A stretch of 64,000 nt of DNA from Eulemur rufifrons. Its lineage: Eukaryota; Chordata; Mammalia; Primates; Lemuridae. Of this stretch, positions 12,921 to 25,320 are shown one piece after another (the first letter of the stretch is position 1; every line of letters begins with the position of its first letter). Below the pieces are notes generated by a model. It made no database searches. It saw only the letters and a program-made list of their open reading frames with translations, and had not been told where the DNA came from. The stretch is from positions 65,229,001 to 65,293,000 of the forward strand of contig NC_090999.1 in NCBI RefSeq assembly GCF_041146395.1, in the 5' to 3' direction. Made by a program: the position numbers and the translations under genes.

Positions 12921-14047
12921 TACTTTGGTTGTCATACTTGTTATTTTTATAGTTACCACCTGTTTTAGGAAAAGATACTGATTTTTCTACTTTGTGGTAG
13001 TATTACAAAATTTGTCTTTTAAAGCAATTTATTTAAATTACAAAATTGAGTTGATTTAAAAGAAAAACATTAGGCAAACAATAATAAAGTCATGTGTACA
13101 TATGGCAAAAATCAGATGATTATATTCAAATGAATTAAATTGGGGAACCTCTGCTCTCATTGCCTTGGGCTCCATGTGGTCTTTAGGTCTCATTGCTGTT
13201 CCTACAATGAAGACCTAATATAGCTGTCAGCTTTGGGTGTACCTCCCAACTCCCTTCCCCAAGGAGATATAGCAACCTGAGGCAATAGTCAATCAAACAA
13301 ATCCAAACATTGTCTTCGGTTTCCTGGTGAGCAACTTAAACGCAAATGTAAAAATTCCATTTTCCAAAATCTGCCATAAATTTTATATTCTTATTGAGAG
13401 AGATGCCTGTAACTGTCCCTTTATATTTATTCATTTGACTCTCCTCATTAAATAATTTAGAAATAAATACTAAGGTACTAAGGTAATGAATTAATGGATC
13501 TAAGAAGTAAGAGAAATGATAAATTTAGAAGTCAAAAATCAGCTGGAGATCCTGTTAAGCCCTGCAAATTCTTTTGGATGATCATAATTCTAATTCCATA
13601 ATAAGCAACTGATAGAACTCATGCTAAATTCAGCAACAGCCTGCATTATCTAAATTAGGAGCCCAAAGTTCTTGAACTAACTTGCAAAGGTAGTATGAAC
13701 TGCTAACAAATGACATTTAACTCCCAACTTGCAAAACCAGGGATTAATAAAAAAAAAAAGGACTAAAACAGAGCTGATGTTCCCTAAACAACTGTTAATA
13801 ACCTATGTCATTGAATAATTAGTAAAAATACTAACTACATAAGAGGTTTTTTTCTGTGTTTAACCAAGCACAACCTGATTGTCGTGGTATAATACTATTT
13901 AAAAATAAAACAATGAAATAAAATCTACACATTCAGTAATCAAAATGGATTCTCCTTTTCCCCATTTTTACAAAGGATTCCTTAGTCTCCAGGCCTCTAG
14001 AAGCATGTACAAACATTAATAGAACTACACAATTTAAAAGGAAGAGA
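12921..14047. other. single-copy AT-rich sequence
   Basis: No gene or named repeat was recognised in this stretch. Confidence 0.45.
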
Positions 14048-14368
14048 GGCTGGGCACAGTGGCTCACACCTGTAATCCTAGCACTCTGGGAGGCCGAGGT
14101 GGAAGGATCGCTGGAGGTGAAGAGTTCGAGACCAGCCTGAGCAAGAGCGAGACCCCGTCTCTACTAAAAATAGAAAGAAATGATCTGGACAGCTAAAAAT
14201 ATATATAGAAAAAAATTAGCTGGGCATGGTGGCACATCCCTGTAGTCCCAGCTACTCAGGAGGCTAAGGCAGGATCGCTTAAGCCCAGGAGTTTGAGGTT
14301 GCTGTGAGCTTGACACCACGGCACTCTAGCCCAGGCAACAGAGCGAGACTCTGTCTCAAAAAAAAAAA
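14048..14368 (+). mobile_element. Alu SINE, lemur type
   Basis: Full-length dimeric Alu starting GGCTGGGCACAGTGGCTCAC and ending in an A tail. A target-site duplication, about AAAAGGAAGAGA, lies before 14048 and after the tail at 14365-14376. The left arm has the A and B box region of the RNA polymerase III promoter (GAGTTCGAGACC at about 14123). The linker includes GGACAGCTAAAAATATATAT, a strepsirrhine Alu hallmark. Confidence 0.95.
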
Positions 14369-14376
14369 GGAAGAGA

Positions 14377-15700
14377 GACACTAGGGTGAATTTCTCATCA
14401 TCCTTAATAATTCACTTTACCTGATTCTTTTGTTTCTCCTTCTTCTTCTAATTTTATTGGCTTTTGGCCACTTCACAATAATTAAGACTTTGATGTTGAG
14501 GCCAAGAAGGAATTGAAAAAAAAGTAAAACTCATTCATCAATCTAATTCAATTACTCTCACCTCTCATGTCATGACACAACAACCAGAAAGTACTGCAAC
14601 AACTTCCTTACTGGCTCAGAGCAACACCAATACCTAATAACAGGCATGCTTAAACTCCCGAAGCACAAAAATATATTTTTCTATGTAAAATAATTCATAC
14701 TAGTGTTGAAATGCTCTCTAAATGTACAATTCTTCACCTCACATGGGTACCATTGTTTAAAACAATAACTCCTACAAATATACTTTGAGCTTCCTGGAAA
14801 AGTGACATGTAAATAAAGCATTATTGCCATAACATCTCCCTTAATGATCTAGAAAAGGCAGTAAATAGCAAGCTGATGGAATCACAGATGGTACTAAATT
14901 GAGAAGTGTTGCAAACATCAGTAAAGGCAGGAAAAATTTATGCAAAAAAGACCTAACGTGCTTAAAACAAGGCATTTTTAACTTTATGAGGAAAAGAAAA
15001 TGTCACGTTTTAAGGGTGCCCAAGATATGCTGTCCAGAATAAATGCCACAACCGGTATATAAAAATATGCCAACTAGAATCATTTTTAATTTTTTAAAAT
15101 CAATTATTAATTAATAACATGCCAACATGCATTGAAGGGGGCTGATAGTCACACAAATATAAAACTTATACTAAACAGGAAAAAAACTCATCATGATTTC
15201 ATTAAAAAGTGCCAATGAGAAGTTCAGGTTTGTATATCTGTAACTTTGAAAGAACACAAAGTTCCATTTGGGAAGCTTATTCCAAGTAAACCTGCTTCAT
15301 CCTCAGCATTTTTATAAGCCTAAATTTGCCTCCCACTTGGGCAGAGCCATCTGTCTGGACAGATTTTGCATATGGACCAAAACAGAAATAATGCATGTTA
15401 TGGGGCCTGTGCTTGCGGTTGCAGGTGGCTTCGAGCTTGTCTTTTACTTCCCATGGTGACTAATGGGGCACATGTGAGACACACGGTTAGAATACAGTCT
15501 GCAATGGTGGTGACAGAATAATGGAGATATTGACATCACCACCATCACCATGCTTCTATCTTTTATGTTCTAATCTGTGCCTTTTGGAAAATTTAAACAT
15601 TTTTTAATATCAAAATATTTTAATGTTAAAATATATTTATTCCCCCTTGGCTCCCAATATACTTATTGATTGTTTATTTCATTTGTTCAGGTGACAGACA
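14377..15700. other. single-copy sequence, no gene seen
   Basis: No repeat or gene was recognised. A 63-codon plus-strand frame at 15268-15459 has no supporting features. Confidence 0.45.
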
Positions 15701-15752
15701 ATAAGGTCTTGATGAGGCCAGCACAGGTTCTATCTTTTTTTCAGGAACCAGG
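15701..15752 (+). repeat. 52-bp local duplicate, copy 1
   Basis: It matches 16348-16398 in the same orientation at about 88-90%. Both begin ATAAGGTC and end in a pyrimidine tract and CAGGAACCAGG, so each carries an acceptor-like TTTTTTCAG. The sequences flanking the two copies do not match. Confidence 0.8.
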
Positions 15753-16044
15753 AATCCTGTTCCTACCCAACCACATTCTCTAATCACTGAGATTAGACAC
15801 ATGAGCTCTTACAATAAAAGAGGATTTCATAGATCTGCTGTTACAGATCTGAGACCATTGCACTGAACTTTATTACCCCAAGGAATTTATTTGCACAGAC
15901 AATTGTTTTGCAAGTGATTGAAAAGAAAAATACTTTGATGTATCTGTGAGGGCTAACCCTAGACCCTAAAAATGGGTCTAAATCCAGTAACTGAAAATAA
16001 ACTGATTAAACATAACAGTATTTCTCTTTTTCAAAAAAAGAAAA

Positions 16045-16290
16045 AAGACTAGAGGTCACCAGCCCAGGGCTGGGATGACATTCCATGATTCAGGTACCCA
16101 GTTTCTGTCCAGCTTGCTCTTTTGCCCCCTGAGCATGCAGCTTCCAGGCCAAAATGGCTGCCTGTAATCTGTTGTGTCCACATTGCAGCCCATTGGCCAG
16201 GAGTTGGTCACATGGCCATGCCTAGCTGGAAGCAGACTGGAAAATAAAGTCTTTATTCCAGGCATCCACGTGCCCACGTAAAAGTGAGGG
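16045..16290 (-). repeat. old LTR-like fragment
   Basis: Read on the minus strand it resembles the same old LTR-like group as at 9360-9775: CTTCCAGCTAGGCATGGCC, ATGTGACCAACTCCTGGCC and AATGGGCTGCAATGTGGA. The limits are approximate. Confidence 0.35.
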
Positions 16291-16347
16291 ATTCTATTAT
16301 GTCTATTACTGAATAAGAAAAGAAAGACTAGATTTTGCTAGCTGAAT

Positions 16348-16398
16348 ATAAGGTCCTGATGAACCCAGCATAGGTTCTCTCTTTTTTCAGGAACCAGG
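16348..16398 (+). repeat. 52-bp local duplicate, copy 2
   Basis: Second copy of the 15701-15752 block, about 650 bp downstream. It differs by a few substitutions and one missing base. It ends at the same CAGGAACCAGG, after which the two sequences diverge. Confidence 0.8.
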
Positions 16399-16912
16399 CT
16401 CATGAAATTAGTAGTCTCTGCTTTAATTAAGAATCATATTTTAATATTCAAAGCTTTTTAATCATAAAGATTCTTTTAACATTAGTCCTTGGTTAACAAA
16501 ATAAGCATCAACTCTCAATTCTTTATTCAACAGTTTCTTTGAGCTTGATATCTAAATAAAATTTCCTAATTTTTCCTTCAACTTGTATTAATAAAGAATT
16601 TTGCCTCATGGTTTATAGATTTTTTTTAACATAGGGATTTCTTTATTTATGCTATCACAAAATGAAAAATGTTTATGAAATTATAAATAATAAACTTTAA
16701 GGCTTTTCCTTTTTCTAAGACCTTTAAATTTTTAAAGATAGAATTTTAGGGCCAGTTAAAATAAGCACTTTAGTATGGAATATTTTAAACATTTTATTCA
16801 CATTAAACAGTTTTATGTATATCTCTTCACATTTAAAATATAATTAATACATATAGATTGTACTTTTTTATATAGCCTATCACTTTATATGAATGACTAT
16901 TCATTTAACCCC
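16399..16912. other. AT-rich sequence, no gene seen
   Basis: Very AT-rich (many TTTAA and TTTATT runs) with nothing recognised. Sequence like this may act as a matrix attachment region, but nothing here shows that directly. Confidence 0.4.
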
Positions 16913-17313
16913 TGTATTAGGGTTCTCTGGAGGAATGGAACCAACAGGATGTATAGATATAGAAAGGGATTTTTTTTTTTTTAATTAAGACACTACAGGA
17001 GGCAGACTAGAATGAGATTTATCGTAAGGAAATGGCTCACTCGGTTACGGAGGCTGACAAGTCCAAAATCTGCAGTGTGGGCCAGCAGCCTGGAGACCCA
17101 GGAGAGCTGATGGTGCAAGATGAAGTTCAAAGTACAGTTCTCTGGAGAATTCCCTCTTGCTCAGGGAGAACAGTCTTTTGTTCTATTAAAATCTTCAACT
17201 GATGAGGCCCATCCATATTAGGGAGGACAATCTACTTACTCAAAGTTCACCAATTTAAATGTGAATCTCATCCAAAACACTTTCCTAGTTGACACATAAA
17301 ATTAATCATCACA
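16913..17313 (+). mobile_element. solo LTR, old eutherian type
   Basis: It starts TGTATTAGGGTTCTCTGGAG and ends AATTAATCATCACA, giving the TG...CA ends of an LTR. Inner landmarks are GGAAATGGCTCACTCGGTTA, GGAGGCTGACAAGTCCAAAA, CTGGAGACCCAGGAGAGC and CAACTGATGAGGCCCATCC. A T tract of about 15 bases interrupts the first 80 bases. No internal retroviral genes are attached. The exact family was not determined. Confidence 0.75.
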
Positions 17314-18237
17314 CTCCTTTTAAAGGGGGAGTGGACCCCTTTAACACGTACATTTGCTTAACAAGTGGCTCACTATTGTTATGATCATTAACCAAGGACA
17401 TTAATTATTATGTTAATAATTATGATTTAATTACTAATAATTCCACAAATCATTTTTGCATATTTCTAGGAACTAGAAAAATTATTACAATGATAGAAAA
17501 ATCTAAAGTCTGAAAAAATTAACTGACTAGGGGACTTAAAGGGAAAGAATATCAAACATTGTAACATCAGAAGAGATTTTCCCTCCGGTGTAACAGAGAG
17601 GATTATAGTTCCTTCTTCAAAGTTAACTTGAGCCTCAGTCTAAAAGTCACTTCTAAAGTCTCTAAGCTATGACTTATATTGCACCTAAAACTATTTGTCT
17701 ATGTGTTTTTTAAAGTCATACCAAACATATCTGATCAGCTTGAATAGAAACATTTTTCTGTCTTTCTAGATTCTTTTCATAGTAACCCATAAGACTATTT
17801 GAAAAACATTTATAAGAAATGTACCTGAATAAGAGGAAATCCCATACCAACTTTGGAGAATACAGTACAAACAGGGGAAACTCTGATCCTAGCAACATGG
17901 GAAATGCAAGGACTGTGGTGAAGTGTCAGCACAGTGTGGAATTTTATGACACTCACAGTGGGCCCCAGCATCACTGAGTACTCCACAGGCCTGAAAGGGG
18001 GTAAGCAATCACTGCCTGGAATAAAGGTTCCATGTTGTACTGCAGCTTTGTACAGTCCACAGAGAAGGGAATTCATCTTCTAGATGTCTCTTCCTCTGTT
18101 GGCCTGATAAAACCAAAAGAAGTTCCAAGATTCATTTTTGTCTTATCAATATCTATAGGGATACTTAGATTTGACTATAAGAAAATAATGCATAGACTCA
18201 AAAGCATCCTAAAAAATCAGGCCACAGTCCAATTTCC
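17314..18237. other. single-copy sequence, no gene seen
   Basis: No repeat or gene was recognised. The overlapping minus-strand frames at 17716-18076 have no domain and no exon signals. Confidence 0.4.
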
Positions 18238-18305
18238 CTGTGTTTTAACAACTGTCATGAAACCAACTGAGATTGGTTGGTTTCATGACAATTGTTTCAA
18301 CACAG
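18238..18305. repeat. 68-nt hairpin with 30-bp arms
   Basis: The left arm (18238-18267) and right arm (18276-18305) are inverted complements with 27 of 30 pairs matched, separated by an 8-base loop, TGAGATTG. The inner 15 pairs, TGTCATGAAACCAAC with GTTGGTTTCATGACA, are perfect. An RNA copy would fold into a pre-miRNA-sized stem-loop. It matches no miRNA or MITE family I recall, and no clean target duplication is seen. Confidence 0.85.
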
Positions 18306-21165
18306 ACTGCCTCTGTAACACCCCCAACCATGTGTCCTCTGAACATCTCCTCAATTCAAATGTTTCAAGAGAAAAATGAAGATCTTTAACTTATGAATTG
18401 AGAAAACGTTACTTCTTTCAGCTTCTTCTTTGCTGTGTATAAATGACAACATGTACCAGAATACGTTCCTGAATGGTAGTGAAGAACATAATAAAAGGCT
18501 TTTGCCAAAAATAGAATATAAACTAAAACCTAAAAATTAAACCAGTCAACTACAGAGGTTTTTTTTTTTTTTTTTAACTTACAAGAAGAAGTTTTTCCTC
18601 ATTTCTCAGATAAGTATGCAAAAATAGCTCCTAGGTGTCTCATACCAGTAGAATAATGAGCTCTTACATGATAATGTTTCCTCTGGATTCTCTATGGACT
18701 CAGCCTGCTATTAATAACACCTGACAGCCTATTTCTTGGCTACCATTTTAAAAGCTTCTTCTAAAACACAGCAGTTAAAAAGATCATTTATTCATTACCT
18801 GATAGCGATGTCAGCAGTATAGATATTAATAATGTTGGAATAATTTAGTTCATTTCCCTCTTACCAAAACTTTTCATGACAAGTTGGACATCTCCCAACT
18901 CCAGACAAAGTAGTGATGGCTTCTGACCCAGGATATGAGAACATACCAGGAACCTCAAGGTACCAGCTCCAAAAGGGATTAGCTAAAAAATATGCATAAC
19001 CTTCAACAACCAGGAGCAAATGAATAAATAAACACTAGAGCTTGAAAACAAAGAACATATATATATATCTCACATTGTCTATACTATTAATCAGGACTTA
19101 AGATTCCAAGAGTGGTGAATGCTCCAAGTTCAAGTGAAAAAGAATTCCTTCCACTTTTACTTTATATTCCACTGAGAGTTTATATTGCTTGCTAGTCTTC
19201 CCATCTTCCACAGGGTTTTGTCTCTCTCCTCTAAATCTCCTTGCTCTGATCCTCAGTTTTATTTTTTTGTTTGTGTTTATGGGTAATTCCCTTTCCATTC
19301 TCTCCTCCTCAGTCCATCCCACATCCTCTGCTCACCAGCTCCCTTCCTCCCTCTTTTCCTCACCTCTCTCACCTGGCCATATAATCTAGACCTAGGGCAT
19401 ATTTATTATCAATGTGTTTGTTCTTACTGTTGTTTTTAGGAAAGTATGTTGTATATATTCAAACACAGTAATCCAGCTGTGTTATTTTTTAAAGTTGTTT
19501 AACTGAAACAGAACCTCCCCCCATTGTGAGTTTTCCTCCCCCTGCCTTGAACGTGCATTCCAGCCCACTGAAACAACACTACGGAATATTGTGTAGGCTG
19601 TTAAATTAGCAAAAATAGCATGAAGAATCTCTGTGTGAAGGACATGGAATTTTTCATTCTGGGAGTGAATTTTGGTCAGTGGCTGTGTCCACAGTAAATG
19701 CTGTTTGTAATTCTTCTCCTGGTTAACTAATGTCCCTCTCACAATTTACTACTGCCTCAAGAACACTTCTTTTTTTTTTTTTTTTTTTTTAACTTGACAA
19801 TTATAGCAGGCTCCTTTCTCTATTTTCCATGAGAGGATTTTGTTAAGTTTTATAGATTTGGGATTTTTTTTGTGTGTGTGAAAATATTTACTGTTAAGTA
19901 AAAAATGCAAATTTTTAAGAAAATTCTAAATGTGCACCAAAATCTAATAACTGGGCTTAAAATAGCAGTCCCATTTTAAATTATGCTGATGTCAAGAGGA
20001 ATAGTAAACAAAGAAAAAATTAATTTGAGGTTATTTTCCACAGGAAGTCAAGAAAGAATACTTCATTTTCTGAGGCAATTGACAGAACATCTATGCAAGT
20101 TCAACAAAAGGCAAACTACAAAATATGATGAATTTTAAGCCACTGGCAAAAGAAGGGATTAGATAACTATACAGAGAGAGGATCTGGGTTAGCAGGTCTC
20201 TAAGATCTCTTCCAGTCTTTGCCAGCCTCCTGGACAAACAGACTTGAGGCCACCAAGGCAGAATTCGATTCATTTCTTTAGTTTTAGGAAAAAATAAAAA
20301 ACCTGACACCTCGAATCCTGGTATACCTGGTAAATTCAAGCTCAGAAGATTTGATTCAGCCCGTATCACATGGAAATCCTACCCTACTGTGGCACCACTA
20401 GGTTTTCTTTTCTCCTCAGCTCCTTTCTTTGTTCCTTACCCCCAAACTCCAACAGGTAAAGCAGAGTAGAGACAGCAACTTTTTAAACATAACAACATCT
20501 TGAAGTTATCCCCTGAAAGATGGTGATTAGTATTAGCAAAAGAAAAGCTTGCTATGTTTGTAGATGTTCTACTCCAGTATAAACAGAGGCTTAAAATATT
20601 TCCTGACACAATCAGTCATCACCCCTTTCAAGATGGAACCCAGTACAAAGCTCAGAACCCAACAGCTTCCAGAAATCAGGAAAGACAACAGGGAGAAAAT
20701 GAGAGAGGTCAAGGAGAGATCATATCCCCATCTGAGACAGACTTCATATTAGCTAAAAAGCACCTTGATGAGAATCATAAAAAATAATTATACTGTCTTC
20801 TAGAATTGATGCACACGTGCAATTGCCATAGAGTAACATTATTTCCTTTGGGGTGATGGGCTGTGTCTGTATACCTTTCCAAAGGTGGAGGGCATAGTGG
20901 AAAGATATTTTATAATATACTTCATTCTATTTTTCATCACTAGGTCACTCCCTTATATTAACATTATCAATCAATAAATCTTTGCTTCAAAAAAGGATGC
21001 AAAACATTTATTGAACTGTAAAAAAATACAAAGAAGTATGAAGCATGCCTCTCTATTCGCAAAAGCTTATGATCTAGTTAAGCAAAAAGTTCAGTGTGTT
21101 AACCAAAATAGTTCAGACAACGCATGCTTGAGAAGCTCAAAAGAGGGCAGGGTCATATCATTCAT
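18306..21165. other. single-copy sequence with two T tracts
   Basis: No gene or named repeat. Pure T runs at about 18559-18575 and 19770-19790 might be tails of minus-strand retroposed copies, but no body was recognised beside them. Short overlapping frames at 19098-19389 and 20554-20787 have no family match. Confidence 0.4.
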
Positions 21166-21169
21166 TAAA

Positions 21170-21450
21170 ATACTTAACTTAAAATATACTACATATAAGG
21201 CACTATGGTAAGCACTTTTACAGCCATCCCTGCTTCCTAAGAGTTTATAATCTAATGAAATGGGTAAAACAAATACATAGATAACAATAAGAATTAATGG
21301 ATTATAAAAATTGCTATTATAGTAATTCAAACAAAACATTAAAAAAATGGAGAGACTGCCAATAAGTTGATCAGACATAACCTCAGGGAGAAGGTGGTAT
21401 TTGATTCAGATTTTGAAGAAAAGGCAAGATTTAAAAAGAATCCAAAGATA
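21170..21450 (-). repeat. L2 LINE 3' fragment
   Basis: It reads as reverse-complemented L2: AAGGCACTATGGTAAGCAC, CTAAGAGTTTATAATCTAATG, TAAAACAAATACATAGATAAC, and GAGAAGGTGGTATTTGATTC with AGATTTTGAAGAAAAGGC. Confidence 0.6.
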
Positions 21451-21769
21451 AGATGTTCTTAGTTGAAGAAATGGCCCATCCAAAAGAATAAGGGCAAAGA
21501 TGACAATGAATATAAATATTTAGGTATTAAGTAGTTCAGCTTGTCCAGCACAGAGAGGACATTTGTGATAAGCTAAATTTTATACATTCTGAAATGAGGT
21601 TCTGGAAGTACTGCCAATGCTAGATGGGAGTAGAGGTTTAATTTGAGAATCAGTCTCATAGAGGAAGAGATAGAAGAACCTATCAGCCAAGAGGGAAGAT
21701 AAGAAAGTTTGTGCCAAAAAACTTGGAAAACCCTCCGTCTTGCCAAAGGAATGAGAAACCCAAGCCAGT

Positions 21770-22130
21770 TTCCAAAGGGTCACCAGGGAAGGTTTGCCAC
21801 AAGATATAAAATTTCAGCTGAGTCTTAAAGAGTGCAGAACCTAGATTAATGGAGAAGAAAACAGAGAGTATTATAAGTAATGGCTTTTGTGTGCATTAAT
21901 AAATGAAAGCCATAAAACAGAGGAAATTTGGAGGACACCAAGAGCTGACCAAAGCCAGAACAAGCAATTTTATCTGACACGAACAAGACATAGATTTACA
22001 AAGGTACAATTAGGCTCAGGTGTGGAGATCCATGAATCTCACTAAGGAGTGTAAGTTTCATCCTAAAGGCAATGTGGAACCATTAAAATTTTTTGAGCAG
22101 TGAGGTGACTTGGCAGAATTTCAGGGGTAA
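21770..22130 (-). repeat. L2 LINE fragment
   Basis: It continues L2 reverse-complement landmarks: GGGAAGGTTTGCCACAAG, TTTCAGCTGAGTCTTAAAGAG and, further on, a diverged stretch ending AGGTGACTTGGCAGAATTT. It may belong to the same old insertion as 21170-21450. Confidence 0.5.
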
Positions 22131-22649
22131 TTGTTGATCTAAAACACTAATGAACTACACCCCATATGGTGATGTCAACTTGATTAGTTTTCTCCTAAAA
22201 TCTTGGACAGTGTATCCACAATTCCTCCTCTAAGATGCCGCACACCATTTGCAAGTCTGCCACCATTCCTTCCCTGGGTCTTGTTTTGTCCCAATGATGA
22301 GAGAAAAGATGGGAGCGGGTGATACAGTGGCAAAGAGCTGACTGGTGATGCTTTAAAAGATTATGTGTCAAAGGATATTTGAGAGCCTGTGCCTGCATAC
22401 TCCGCAGCTAAGTAGGAACGGTGCCTGGGAACAGACTTCCTTTCTCAAGAAGGAAGGACTAGAGAAGTGATCTCTCACATAACTTCTTTCTTTTCTTTTC
22501 TCATACCTTTACCCATTTCTGTCCACCCCCTTGCTAGTCACTCTGCCCCCAGTGTTAGGGAGAAGAGAAGGAGGTCTCCAGAACTAAGCTACAAGTTCCA
22601 ATACCTCTTCTAACAGAGAAGATCCCTTGGGCATACACAATAATAATGA

Positions 22650-22700
22650 AGTATTAATAAAAAATTCTTATAGAGCATTTTCTATGTGACAGGTACTGAG

Positions 22701-22735
<35 letters not shown>

Positions 22736-22955
22736 TGTATATAATTATATACATGTATACATATATATAATTTAACCCTTATGATGACACATGAGATAGA
22801 TCTTACTATTAACCCCGTTTCACAAACGAGGAAACTGGGGCAACGGAAGGTTAAGTGACTTGCCCAAAGTTTGTAAGTTTTAGGGCTGCGGTGAAACCAG
22901 GCATCCTATCCTAGACTCCTGCTTTTAACCACTGCCTTGTGCTGCATCTTTATTC
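22650..22955 (+). repeat. MIR SINE with a microsatellite inside
   Basis: The 5' part is GAGCATTTTCTATGTGACAGG. An (AT)n(CA)n array at 22701-22743 follows, then CCCTTATGATGACACATGAG, CCCGTTTCACAAACGAGGAA, CTTGCCCAAAGTTTGTAAG and TTAACCACTGCCTTG. The array split the SINE roughly at its middle. Confidence 0.85.
22701..22743. repeat. (AT)n(CA)n microsatellite
   Basis: About 43 bases of strict purine-pyrimidine alternation: AT repeats, then CA repeats, then ATGTATATA. A further AT-rich stretch follows to about 22770. Confidence 0.95.
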
Positions 22956-23639
22956 CCATCCTGCTTTTGTTCCTCAAAAAATGACTTTCAGTGAGCCCTG
23001 GGGGTGGAAGATTGAAAGGACACAATATGGCAATTCCCAGGTTCCCTGTCCATAATACGACCACAATCTCACTCCTAATCAGTATATGCACAAGAAATAC
23101 ATTTTTTGAAAAACTTTAACTTCAATGAAGAAGAGAATTTGATGTGAATTGACACTGACAGCTGTAAGAACATCCCCACACACCTTTTATTTAAACTGAA
23201 ATTCTATACTTAGTTCTTTCATAATTTCTCATTAGCACATGTTGAAAAAAAACTTACCATTCTTTAGATTTAATCTTATCTGGAAACGTTGCTCTTAATA
23301 AAAGCAAAATTTCAAACTGTTTGTGGAGAACAGAGATTGGGGTAGAGGATTGAAATGGCTACTGACACTGCTACTAGAGAAGTGAAAAAATACAATAGCA
23401 AGTGGTAATATTGTCTATAGAAATCTCATAATTGCTCCTTGCATACAGAAGGCACTCAAACATGTCCTAAATGTCATTAAAAAATTGAAAAAATTTAAAT
23501 AACAATAATTAAAAACTAGAGTAACTTAGGACCATTTAGTAAATAAACAGCTCTATACCCTAATAACATCTTCACATATTTATAATAAAGATGATTTTAA
23601 CTATCATAGAGATGTATTTAAATGGACTTCTGCTTCTGG

Positions 23640-24203
23640 GAAAGGTGAGGTAACAGGAATCAGATTTACCTTCCCATTTGAAGAAACAATAGCCACAAAA
23701 ACAAAAACAGACCAAATATATGATATGAGACAATAGTTTTTAAGATAAAGATAGCAGGCAACAAAAGACAGTCATCCCTGAAAGATAAGAAATATACAAG
23801 GTAGTCTCTAATTGACCCAACTTATTGCCTTGGGGGAGATGCCAGGCCACAGCACAACTCGGGGTATCTGTAGCAGCCTGGTGGTGATACCAGATGGAGT
23901 ATGGATCTACACAAATGAATGAACAGCACCAGAAATAATAGCTACGTTGGTAAACAGATAAATTTTTTCTTATTATTTAAATAACTTTCAAAGATAGTTG
24001 TCTATTTAAACAAATATAATAGCAATATATTTTGGGGTTATAACACAGATATAAATAAAATTTACAGCAACACTAGCATAAAGGTCAGGAGGGCAGAATT
24101 GGAAGCATACTACTGTAAGGCTTTTATATTAAACATGAAGGGTTACAGTATCATTTGAAGGTAGACTTTTATGAGTTAAAGTCATAGAATATAAAACCTA
24201 AAG
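23640..24203 (+). mobile_element. old L1 (L1M type), 5' part
   Basis: Start of a roughly 5 kb interrupted L1. GACTTCTGCTTCTGGGAAAG and AGCCACAAAAACAAAAACAG fit the 5' region of old L1M elements. AGCAACACTAGCATAAAGG, GCATACTACTGTAAGGCTT and ATCATTTGAAGGTAGACTT match the region before ORF2. No intact ORF1 remains. Confidence 0.6.
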
Positions 24204-24415
24204 CATTGTTTTTAAACCTTAGCACTTCTAACAGTTTGGGAGAGATAGTTCTTTGTCATAGGGAGCTATTATGTGCACTGTAGGATGTTTAGTAACAATC
24301 CCTGGACTCTACCTAGTAGAAGCCAGCAACATCCTCCCAGTTGTAACAATTAAAAATATCTTCAGACATTGCCAAATAACCCCTGGAGGAAAAAATTGCT
24401 CCCAGGTAAGAATCA
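24204..24415 (-). mobile_element. hAT-Charlie-type MITE inserted in L1
   Basis: A reverse-oriented nonautonomous hAT element with landmarks AAACCTTAGCACTTCT, ATAGTTCTTTGTCATAGG, CACTGTAGGATGTTTAGTAAC, CCTGGACTCTACCTAGTAGA, ATCTTCAGACATTGCC and CCCCTGGAGG. Old L1 sequence (AAACCTAAAGCA before, ATAGCTAAAATAATAAAAC after) continues on both sides, so it inserted into the L1. Confidence 0.75.
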
Positions 24416-25320
24416 TTAAAATAATAGCTAAAATAATAAAACAAAGAGTCATAGCTAATAAACAAAGACAATAAAATTATATCATAAAAATACTAGATCA
24501 ATTCAAAAGAAAGCAAATACCGAGGAAAAGAGGAAGAAAGAAGACATAGGATAAATACATAAAAACAAATAGCATGGTGATGATAACAGGCTTTAACTGA
24601 ACCATATCAATAATTACATTAAATTCAAATGGTTTAAATACTCCCAATTAAAAGGTATAGACTGTCAGATTGGATAAAAGGCCCCAATTATATGCTAGAT
24701 ACAAAAAATAAAAGTTACATTTAAAAGCACAATGGGTTAAAAACATAATTATGAAAAAGATATATCATGCTGATACTAATCCAAAGAAAGCTGAAGTGGC
24801 TATATTAATATGAGACAAAGTAGATTTCAGAATATTCAATAGTATAAGGGAAAAAGTTTATTTTAAAACAATAAAGTAATCAATCTTATCAAGAGGACAT
24901 AATAATCCTAAATGTTTATGAGCCTAATAGCAGAGCTTCAAAATACATGAAGCAAAATTGTGAGAAGAAATAGACAAGCCACAATTACAGTCAGAGAATT
25001 CAACAACTGTTTTCCAGTAATTAATAGAATAAACAGACAGAAACCCAGTAAAAGTATAGAAGACTTGAACAACACAACTTGAACTAACTGATATTTGTTG
25101 AACCTGACCCTTCAACAACTGCAGAATACACATTCTTTTCAAGTGCATATAGAACATTTACCAAGATAGACAATATTCTGAGCCATAAAACTAGCCTCAA
25201 TATATTTTAAAGGATCCTAGTTATGCAAAAAACATTGTCTAATCACAACATAGCTAAATTAGAAATTAAGAACAGAAAGATCTCTGGAAAATCCCAAATA
25301 TTTAGAAACTAAATGACACA
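24416..25320 (+). mobile_element. old L1 ORF2, endonuclease region
   Basis: This stretch follows L1 ORF2 in order: AATTACATTAAATTCAAATGG, ACTGTCAGATTGGATAAAA, GAAGTGGCTATATTAATATG, AATCCTAAATGTTTATGAGC, GAACATTTACCAAGATAGAC and ATTCTGAGCCATAAAAC. The frame is broken many times by stops and small indels. This part encodes the apurinic endonuclease domain in a live L1. The copy is inactive and predates the elements within it. Confidence 0.85.

Noticed and set aside
18032..18379. 115-codon plus-strand open frame
   Set aside because: It runs across the hairpin at 18238-18305, which by itself encodes complementary peptide fragments. No domain is recognised.
19770..19790. T tract as the tail of a processed pseudogene
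   Set aside because: No retroposed body or target duplication was found next to it.
22701..22743. CA/AT array as part of a CRISPR-like or other spaced repeat
   Set aside because: A plain dinucleotide microsatellite without spacers, inside a MIR.
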